Of a DNA stretch of 38,512 nucleotides, positions 32,189-38,512 are shown one piece after another. The notes beneath the pieces were generated by a model that saw only the letters and a program-made list of their open reading frames with translations, did no database searches and had not been told where the DNA came from. Location of the stretch: positions 1 through 38,512 of IMG/VR virus record IMGVR_UViG_3300010885_044361; one strand, 5' to 3'. A program made the position numbers and the translations under genes. How positions within the stretch are numbered: position 1 is the stretch's first letter; every line of letters begins with the position of its first letter. Source of the stretch: a virus.

Positions 32189-32990
32189 ATTTCTTGCAGA
32201 ACGTGGCTATTTAATATTAGCACAAGACCATAATGACCAAACATATATAACTTGTGCTCGTGCTCTGGCTAAAAGTATACGTTGGTTCATGCCAACAGCT
32301 AAAATTTGTCTTGTGGGAACATCTGATGATCCTGTGTTTGATTATTGCTTGCCTCTGCCCCACGGCGATCAGGGTTTTCTAGCAAATGATTGGCAATTAT
32401 TTGAGATTAGCCCATTTAGAGAAACTATTAAATTAGAAGCTGATATGATACTTAATGGTAGTATAGATCATTGGTGGACAATATTAGAAAAAAGAGATTT
32501 AGTTGTTGCCCGGGGCACACAAGACTTTTATGGTTATCAAAGCTCAGTTAAATTTTATCGATCGCACTTTGAATCAAATCAATTACCTGATGTATATAAT
32601 GCTATAACCTATTGGCGTTGGTCGGAATCAGCTGTAACTTTTTTTAAAACTGTTAGATCATTGTTTGAGAATTGGAATCAGGTAGTATTAGCATTAAAAG
32701 GGTGGAATCAAAAAGAACCAGACACAGATACAGTATATGCATTAGCAATGATATTATTAGGCAAAGAAAAATACACCCTTCCAATAAATTTTCCACAATT
32801 TGTACATATGAAAGGTAAAATTAATTATTGTCATGGCCAGGACTGGACTAAAGAACTTGTTTGGGAGTTAAATGAACAGGGATTAAGAATTAATACAATA
32901 CAACAAACAATACCAACACATTATTTTATTAAACAATTTGCCAATCAACTTGAGGACCACTATGACACACTTCTGGGAAGCCGCTCTTAA
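32178..32990 (+). CDS. Putative glycosyltransferase-like protein, second of three
   Basis: This protein (up to 270 aa) has the same layout as its neighbour: YLILAQDHNDQTYITCARALA at the N terminus, where sugar transferases of this type have their first Rossmann strand and helix, and KLEADMILNGSIDHWW near residues 85-100 where an acidic ExD stands in place of DxD. LPHGDQGF and HMKGKINYCHG are further conserved-looking segments. The start is TTG: either TTG 32178 or the next TTG 32181, with GGAG at 32171-32174 better spaced for the second. It overlaps the first transferase. Substrate unknown. Confidence 0.5.
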   Translation: MLRKFLAERGYLILAQDHNDQTYITCARALAKSIRWFMPTAKICLVGTSDDPVFDYCLPLPHGDQGFLANDWQLFEISPFRETIKLEADMILNGSIDHWWTILEKRDLVVARGTQDFYGYQSSVKFYRSHFESNQLPDVYNAITYWRWSESAVTFFKTVRSLFENWNQVVLALKGWNQKEPDTDTVYALAMILLGKEKYTLPINFPQFVHMKGKINYCHGQDWTKELVWELNEQGLRINTIQQTIPTHYFIKQFANQLEDHYDTLLGSRS

Positions 32991-33291
32991 TCGCCCCAAG
33001 CAAAAAGTATTAAAAGAATTAGAACTCAGACTGTATTACGATGAGGATGGCCACGTAATTTCATATACCACTGATGAAAATTTAGGTAATTACATAATAG
33101 TAGATCAACAAACATATAGAGAAAGTCGGTATGATCTAATAGTAGTCAATGGAAAAGTTGTCAACCCTAGTAAACATAGTCAAGTAAGAAAATTAGTACC
33201 TGATTTAGAGGGTGATAGTACATTAATTGATGATATAACTATCATTGGACCAGGCCAACAATGGAAATTAAAATATTATGACGCAAATTGA
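32962..33291 (+). CDS. Small conserved-looking protein between glycosyltransferases
   Basis: I use ATG 32962 because GAGGA lies five bases upstream; a longer TTG-started reading to 32938 is less likely. The 109-aa protein has a beta-rich middle (LRLYYDEDGHVISYTTDENL, GNYIIVDQQTYRESRYDLIVV) that looks like a small folded domain. I cannot name a family. It overlaps the gene before it by 29 bases and the gene after it by 14, which argues that it works with the transferases or the radical SAM enzymes. Confidence 0.55.
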   Translation: MTHFWEAALNRPKQKVLKELELRLYYDEDGHVISYTTDENLGNYIIVDQQTYRESRYDLIVVNGKVVNPSKHSQVRKLVPDLEGDSTLIDDITIIGPGQQWKLKYYDAN

Positions 33292-34186
33292 TATAGCAGA
33301 CCTAGATTGTGTTTATCTAAGTTACGATGAGCCACAAAAAGAAGAATTCTGGATTAAAATACAAAATATGGTCCCTTGGGCCAAACGTGTAGATGGCGTT
33401 AAAGGGTCAGACTCAGCACACAAAGCCGCAGCGGCAGCAAGTGACACTGAACGTTTTATATTAATAGATGGTGACAACTTGCCAGATGCAAAATTTTTTA
33501 ATTTAACCTTAGACTTACCTGACGATACCTGGAATTCAGCAGTATTTCGTTGGCGTGCCCGTAATCATATTAATGCGCTTATGTATGGTAATGGTGGCAT
33601 AAGTTGCTGGACACGAGAGTTTGTAAATAATATGCGCACACATGAAAATTCTAACGGGGATGAAAATACGCAAGTAGAATTTTGTTTTGATCCACTTTAT
33701 TGGCCCATGCATGATTGTTATAGCGTAACATATCCAAATGCTACACCTTTTCAGGCCTGGCGTGCAGGATTTAGGGAAGGGGTTAAAATGTGCTTAGATC
33801 GTGGCAGTCGCCCTAGTCTTAGTGAGTTTCAAGATCGGATACATCGCAGTAATCTTGATAATTTATCAATTTGGCATAATGTTGGTGCAGATGTTGAAAA
33901 TGGCCATTGGGCCATGGCAGGCGCACGCCTTGGTACATATATGACTATGTTAACTGAATGGGATTATAGAGAAGTTCAATGGTTTGATTTTTTAGATAAA
34001 AAATGGGAAACAGTACAAAAGCAAGATGTGCAGTCGATGCTTTCTCAATACGGAGATAGTTTGTCTAGATTAGGTATGGAAATAGTTAATATGACTGCAA
34101 CTCAGAGTAAATTTTTCAAACATCATTATAGATCAAATTGGCAAAATCTTGGTCCAATGGTGCGTGAGGTTGATGTAAACAAATGA
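33278..34186 (+). CDS. Putative glycosyltransferase-like protein, third of three
   Basis: This 302-aa protein has an N-terminal VYLSYDEPQKEEFWIKI and a DxD motif IDGDNLPD at residues 63-70, which fits a GT-A sugar-nucleotide binding site. WRARNHINALMYGNGG and WTREFVNNMRTHEN follow, and an acidic/aromatic C-terminal half ends in SKFFKHHYRSNW. It resembles phage-encoded sugar transferases. It overlaps the radical SAM gene that follows by four bases (ATGA), which ties sugar transfer and radical chemistry in one transcript. Confidence 0.58.
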   Translation: MTQIDIADLDCVYLSYDEPQKEEFWIKIQNMVPWAKRVDGVKGSDSAHKAAAAASDTERFILIDGDNLPDAKFFNLTLDLPDDTWNSAVFRWRARNHINALMYGNGGISCWTREFVNNMRTHENSNGDENTQVEFCFDPLYWPMHDCYSVTYPNATPFQAWRAGFREGVKMCLDRGSRPSLSEFQDRIHRSNLDNLSIWHNVGADVENGHWAMAGARLGTYMTMLTEWDYREVQWFDFLDKKWETVQKQDVQSMLSQYGDSLSRLGMEIVNMTATQSKFFKHHYRSNWQNLGPMVREVDVNK

Positions 34187-35604
34187 ATAATAAAGGTGAT
34201 GAAGTAAACTCAGATTTTAAATCTAAATTTCTATCTGACGCTGAACAAATGAAAGACCGTTTAGCTCAAGTTAGTCCAAGTCTTTGTCTTGCTAAATGGA
34301 AACAAGTTAGTTTACATTTAACCACTGGATGGAACAATAGTTGTTATCACCCACCTCTTCATAGAATTCCAATAGAAGAAATAAAAATAAATCCAAGTGC
34401 ATTACATAATACCTCGTACAAAAAAGAACAAAGAAAATTAATGTTAGAAGGTAAACGACCAAGCGAATGTAGCTACTGCTGGACTATAGAAGATGCAGGC
34501 AATTTAAGTGATCGTCATTACCGATCTGGTGAGCCCTGGGCAGCCGAAGCATTTTCCGCAGTAACTAACCAACCGTGGGATCAAGATATTATTCCAAGTT
34601 ATGTAGAAGTAAATTTTAATCACAATTGCAATCTTAAGTGTAGTTATTGTAGTCCACAATATTCAACTGCATGGGAAGATGAAGCAAATAAACATGGCTC
34701 GTGGCCAACAGCAGTTCCACACAACGATCCTATTTACTTTAAGGGTGACCGCAAACCTATCCCATTTAAAGACTACAATCCTTATGTAGAAGCATTTTGG
34801 GAGTGGTGGCCTACTTTGTATCCTGAATTAAAACATTTTCGTATGACCGGCGGTGAACCATTGATGGATAAAAATACGTATCGTGTATTTGATTATGTAT
34901 TAGCAAACCCTAAACCTGATCTACACTTAAATGTCACTAGTAATTTTTCAGTTGATGAAAAACTATGGCAAAAATATAAAGCGTATGTTAAACAAATCTG
35001 TGAAGGTGACAATGTTGAACACTTTATGCAATACGTAAGTATAGATACGTTTGGTGATCAGGCAGAGTATATACGTCACGGGCTTGACTATGCGTTACTT
35101 TGGGATCGTGTTAATCAATTTTTAAATGAAATTCCAAACAAATCATCAATTACATTTATTATTACTATGACTAATTTGAATGTTGTGGGTCTTTCTCATT
35201 TACTAGCTGGCATACATGGGCTAAGACAAATATATTCCAACACATATCAACGAGTATGGTTTGATACACCGTTGCTCAGAACACCAAAATGGATGAGCAT
35301 GCAACTATTACCTGAACCATATATAGATAAACTTGAACACTTGTGGTGTTGGATGTTAAAATGGATTGAGACCGAAGAAACAAGATTTAAAGGATTTAAA
35401 GATTATGAACTCCAGCGGCTTCAGAGAGATATTGATTGGATGCAAGAAGGAAAAAAATTAGATCCTGAATATGTGCGTCAACAGCAAGCCGATTTTTATA
35501 GATTTTTTAATGAACACGATCGTCGTCGTGGCACTAATTTTTTAAAAACTTTTCCTGAGATGAAAGAATGGTGGGAGATCTGTCGCAATCATGCCCGAAA
35601 TTAA
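34183..35604 (+). CDS. Radical SAM protein, type A (first of four)
   Basis: This 473-aa enzyme has the radical SAM cysteines C149, C153 and C156 in FNHNCNLKCSYCSPQYS, which would bind the 4Fe-4S cluster that cleaves SAM, and a TGGEP motif at residues 222-226 for the SAM amino group. Before the core, residues about 40-100 hold more cysteines (KW...CYHPPLH, CSYCWTIED at 96-99), like the auxiliary-cluster cysteines of SPASM/twitch proteins but N-terminal. The last gene in the window is a close paralogue. The reaction cannot be told from sequence. It overlaps the preceding transferase by four bases and the next radical SAM gene by 14. Confidence 0.8.
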   Translation: MNNKGDEVNSDFKSKFLSDAEQMKDRLAQVSPSLCLAKWKQVSLHLTTGWNNSCYHPPLHRIPIEEIKINPSALHNTSYKKEQRKLMLEGKRPSECSYCWTIEDAGNLSDRHYRSGEPWAAEAFSAVTNQPWDQDIIPSYVEVNFNHNCNLKCSYCSPQYSTAWEDEANKHGSWPTAVPHNDPIYFKGDRKPIPFKDYNPYVEAFWEWWPTLYPELKHFRMTGGEPLMDKNTYRVFDYVLANPKPDLHLNVTSNFSVDEKLWQKYKAYVKQICEGDNVEHFMQYVSIDTFGDQAEYIRHGLDYALLWDRVNQFLNEIPNKSSITFIITMTNLNVVGLSHLLAGIHGLRQIYSNTYQRVWFDTPLLRTPKWMSMQLLPEPYIDKLEHLWCWMLKWIETEETRFKGFKDYELQRLQRDIDWMQEGKKLDPEYVRQQQADFYRFFNEHDRRRGTNFLKTFPEMKEWWEICRNHARN

Positions 35605-36784
35605 TCCTAATACATGCCCTGCTTTTTTCTTAGATGCCACCATTGATTCTAATGGATCATATAGCCCATGCACAGCATTAGGTGGCGGAGCATTTAAATT
35701 TGATAAAGATGATATTAAAACTATCTGGATAAACTCGACATTAGAAAATGTTCGACAACGTAGTAAAGATGGCGAACAATTACCTATGTGTAAACGCTGT
35801 TGGAGCGAAGAAGCTCTGGGCTTAATTAGTGAAAGACAATACTTAAAACAAGATGTTCCTGCTAATTTAGATTATACAAGTCCCAACTATTATCTTAGCG
35901 GCCCGCGACATTTAAACATTAAAGTCAGTAATATTTGCAATTTAAGATGCCGCACCTGTCAGAGTATTGATAGTTATTTGTATCATATTGAAGGTGCACA
36001 TTACGAAAAAAAGAATAATATTTCAAATACTATCTATACAAAAGAAAAATTTAAAAAAAACTTTACTGATGATCAGTTAGAAGAATTATATCAATTTTCA
36101 AATAATATAGAAAGAATTGAACTATATGGAGGTGAGCCTTTTTTAGATGATCAGATTCCTAAGTTTTTATTAAAATTAGTCAATGAAGGCCGTGCTAAAG
36201 ATATCGACTTTTCCGTTAGTACAAACATGACACATGAATTAACTGACCAATGGCGCAAAATTTTATCTAGCTTTAAGAACGTCATTGTTAATATGAGTAT
36301 AGATGGAATTGGTCCTAGATTTACCTATATACGGCACCCGGGTAATTGGGACGAGGCAGAAAAAAATATTAAAGAATTAATAGCATTTAGTCAACAATAT
36401 GCAACCATTAATTTAAAACCTGTTATTACCGTTAGTGCATTGAATGTTTGGTATATTAATGAAGTATTTGAATATTTTGAACAATATAATATAATTCCTT
36501 TTATTATAATGGTCCAATGGCCATCATATTATTGTGTTAATGTATTCCCATCTACTATTAAACTAGAGATCGAAGCTAGACTTAGAAAATTAAATCGACC
36601 TGCCATACTGCCAATTATTGGATTATTAAATAGCCAACCTAAAATATTTAAAATGTATGAACTAAAAACACCCTGGGAAGAATTTAAGTTTTGGACAAAA
36701 GAAAAAGACTTGTATCGTAAAGAAGATTTTATTTCAACTTTTAATGAGCTTGGTCAACTACTACTTAAATACAACGAATGGTAA
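35591..36784 (+). CDS. Radical SAM protein, type B (second of four)
   Basis: This 397-aa enzyme has CNLRCRTC at residues 116-123 and YGGEPF at 179-184, the radical SAM cluster and SAM-binding motifs. The N-terminal 75 residues look like a SPASM/twitch domain placed in front of the core: CPAFF at 9, a turn with DSNGSYSPC (C27), a segment IKTIWINSTLENVRQRSKDG and CKRCW at 67-70. This order is reversed from the common radical SAM-SPASM layout. The core continues with NMSIDGIGPRFTYIRHPGNW. Substrate unknown. It overlaps the gene before by 14 bases and the one after by seven. Confidence 0.82.
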   Translation: MPEINPNTCPAFFLDATIDSNGSYSPCTALGGGAFKFDKDDIKTIWINSTLENVRQRSKDGEQLPMCKRCWSEEALGLISERQYLKQDVPANLDYTSPNYYLSGPRHLNIKVSNICNLRCRTCQSIDSYLYHIEGAHYEKKNNISNTIYTKEKFKKNFTDDQLEELYQFSNNIERIELYGGEPFLDDQIPKFLLKLVNEGRAKDIDFSVSTNMTHELTDQWRKILSSFKNVIVNMSIDGIGPRFTYIRHPGNWDEAEKNIKELIAFSQQYATINLKPVITVSALNVWYINEVFEYFEQYNIIPFIIMVQWPSYYCVNVFPSTIKLEIEARLRKLNRPAILPIIGLLNSQPKIFKMYELKTPWEEFKFWTKEKDLYRKEDFISTFNELGQLLLKYNEW

Positions 36785-37872
36785 AAACGAATGCAAATAA
36801 CTGGACCTGCGGAGCGATCGACCACGGAGTCACCTTTTATCAAAATGGAACTATAACGCCCTGTTGTTTCATTGATTGGAGTTATAAAAAAGATATTAAA
36901 GACATAGGTAATGATCCGTTTGCTGATCTTAGGACTGATTCTGCACCGAGTGTATGTAATAAATGTATAGATGCAGAAGCCCGCGGCGCTATTAGTTATA
37001 GACAGAACTTTAATTCTAAAAAAACTAGTGCACCAGGATATCAATTTATTGATATAAGGAATAGCAATTTATGTAATATAAAATGTAGGACTTGTTGCCC
37101 AGAAAATAGCAGTCAATGGGCCTTAGAATTAGGACATACGATCCCAATCAAACAACAAGATATTTTATCATACAAAGATTATATATTAACACCTACAGTA
37201 CACAGCATATATTATACTGGTGGTGAACCTTTTATTAATGTTGAGCATTGGGAGATATTAGAAAAGTTAATTAGTTTAGGATATAGTAAAAATATTGAAT
37301 TACAATACAATTCAAATTTGACTACATTAAAATTTAAAGATAAGAATATATTAGAGTTGTGGAAGAATTTTAAACAAGTAACAGTAATGGTAAGTATTGA
37401 TGCCGTAGGAGAAAAGTTTAATTTAATTAGATCGGGTGCAGATTGGCAAGATGTTATTGATAATCTTTTAAAATTAAAAACATATCAGCAGTCAACTAAT
37501 AATTTATCATTGACTATTGCTACAACTGTAAGTATTTTAAATATCTGGTTCATTGATGAATTGTTAGAATATTTTAAAGATTTTAAAGTAAATTTAACAG
37601 ACTTGTATTTTCCAGATTATTTAAGTTTATCAGCAATACCAGATTCGTTAAAAGATCAAGCACTAGCATGTGTTGATCAAATTGAAAAATTATATTTAGA
37701 TAAAAATAAAATTAAATTTATGAGATCACAAATTAATAATAATGTAAATAAACAGCTCTTTAAGGATACGATATCACATACATTATTACTAGATAATATT
37801 AGAAATGAGGCATTATTTGACTTATTACCATTCAAAAAAGAAGCAATAGCACAGGTATTTAAAAATCTCTAA
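36778..37872 (+). CDS. Radical SAM protein, type B (third of four)
   Basis: This 364-aa protein is a paralogue of the previous one. The N-terminal SPASM-like part has C11, a turn with QNGTITPCC (C29, C30) and CNKC at 60-63; the radical SAM cysteines are C99, C103 and C106 in CNIKCRTC, followed by an extra C107; TGGEPF is at 147-152. The core has VMVSIDAVGEKFNLIRSGADW, as in type B. DNA is very AT-rich here (about 24% GC by hand count over nine lines). It overlaps the previous gene by seven bases; the next begins one base after its TAA. Confidence 0.82.
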   Translation: MVKTNANNWTCGAIDHGVTFYQNGTITPCCFIDWSYKKDIKDIGNDPFADLRTDSAPSVCNKCIDAEARGAISYRQNFNSKKTSAPGYQFIDIRNSNLCNIKCRTCCPENSSQWALELGHTIPIKQQDILSYKDYILTPTVHSIYYTGGEPFINVEHWEILEKLISLGYSKNIELQYNSNLTTLKFKDKNILELWKNFKQVTVMVSIDAVGEKFNLIRSGADWQDVIDNLLKLKTYQQSTNNLSLTIATTVSILNIWFIDELLEYFKDFKVNLTDLYFPDYLSLSAIPDSLKDQALACVDQIEKLYLDKNKIKFMRSQINNNVNKQLFKDTISHTLLLDNIRNEALFDLLPFKKEAIAQVFKNL

Positions 37873-37873
37873 T

Positions 37874-38512
37874 ATGGCAAAAATTACTAACGAAACAGAT
37901 TTGCAATACAAACGCAGAGTAATTGACATCAAGTCAGAGAGTTTCTGTGCGGCCAAATGGTATAATGCTACTATCTGGTTAGGTAGTGGACAGACGACTA
38001 GCTGTCACCATCCCTTGCCACACGCCATTGATGTAGAAGCAATTAAAACCAATCCTAAAGCAATACATAACACTCAGCAAAAGAAAAGTGAACGTGCTAT
38101 GATGCAAAAGGGGGAAAGACCAGCTGGATGTGAATACTGCTGGAAGATTGAAGATATGGGTAAAGATGCGATCAGTGATCGTGTTTATAAAACAGTTATA
38201 TATGAGGATAAAGATTTAGATGAAGCTTTCAATACTAGACCAGAACAAGACGTTAACTTACAAACCTTGGAAATTGCTTTCGATCGCACTTGTCAGTTCG
38301 CTTGCAGCTATTGCAATCCTGCTTTCAGCACTACTTGGGTTCGTGACATTCATCGCAATGGACCATATACCAAATTGGTTTCCGACGGTCGCAACCATTT
38401 TTCTCACACTCATGATAGTAGTCAACTTTATACTATCAATGACGTTAATCCATACGTTGAAGCCTTCTTCAAGTGGTGGGAATCAGACCTACACAAGACG
38501 CTCAAAGAACTA
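37874..38512 (+). CDS. Radical SAM protein, type A, partial (fourth of four)
   Basis: The frame is open to the right edge (213 codons), so the C-terminal part is missing. It is a paralogue of the gene at 34183: KWYNATIW, CHHPLPH, an ERPAGCEYCWKIED segment (C86, C89) and the radical SAM cysteines C140, C144 and C147 in CQFACSYC, 51 residues after C89 compared with 50 in the first paralogue. The GGEP loop lies beyond the window edge. Its DNA is clearly richer in GC (about 41% by hand count over 37921-38512) and uses CGC for arginine repeatedly, unlike the gene before it. It starts with an ATG one base after the previous stop, so it is in the same operon. Confidence 0.82.
   Translation, partial: MAKITNETDLQYKRRVIDIKSESFCAAKWYNATIWLGSGQTTSCHHPLPHAIDVEAIKTNPKAIHNTQQKKSERAMMQKGERPAGCEYCWKIEDMGKDAISDRVYKTVIYEDKDLDEAFNTRPEQDVNLQTLEIAFDRTCQFACSYCNPAFSTTWVRDIHRNGPYTKLVSDGRNHFSHTHDSSQLYTINDVNPYVEAFFKWWESDLHKTLKEL

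Noticed and set aside
1-38512. CRISPR arrays, insertion sequences, rRNA or tRNA genes
   Set aside because: No regular spaced repeats, transposase frames, terminal inverted repeats or cloverleaf patterns were found on reading.

Overview
This window looks like part of the genome of a T4-like (contractile-tailed) marine phage. The evidence is the gene content: a late sigma factor of the gp55 type, the gp46/gp47 recombination nuclease, and a run of T4-type baseplate genes (gp48-like, gp53, hub, gp5, gp25, gp6, then a giant wedge protein). The DNA is AT-rich and genes are tightly packed. Free-living AT-rich marine bacteria such as SAR11-type or picocyanobacterial hosts would fit, but nothing in the window fixes the host and no photosynthesis gene is present.

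Layout. Positions 1-54 hold nothing I can support. From 55 to 4287 four loci lie on the minus strand and read leftwards from gp55: gp55 sigma factor, gp47 nuclease, gp46 ATPase (its frame broken by one in-frame TAG at 1922-1924), and a GIY-YIG endonuclease of SegE type. The 4288-4423 gap is divergent: a sigma70-like promoter and strong ribosome site serve gp55, and a T4-late-like GGTAAATA box serves the rightward block. From 4424 to 31057 ten plus-strand genes form the virion block: baseplate tube cap, gp53, hub, gp5-type spike without a lysozyme domain, gp25, gp6 (1130 aa), a 4458-aa protein in the gp7/gp8 position, a small virion protein and two tail-fibre-like proteins. A strong hairpin terminator at 31077-31108 closes this block.

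From 31134 to the right edge lies a second, tightly coupled operon: a small unknown gene, three GT-A-like glycosyltransferase candidates with a second small unknown gene between them, and four radical SAM genes in a row, the last cut by the window edge. The radical SAM genes fall into two paralogous types in the order A-B-B-A. All four carry a cysteine-rich SPASM/twitch-like segment in front of the radical SAM core rather than behind it. Because the operon directly follows the tail-fibre genes, a role in chemical decoration of tail fibres or of host surface glycans is a reasonable but unproven idea.

How the parts fit: gp55 is expected to direct the host polymerase to TAAATA-type late promoters, and such boxes sit before several structural genes. 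gp46/47 would process DNA ends for recombination-dependent replication. The most unusual points are the isolated amber codon in gp46, the giant wedge protein with a seven-repeat FG-GAP (integrin-like) propeller, the glycosyltransferase/radical SAM operon, and a sharp rise in GC content at the last gene.
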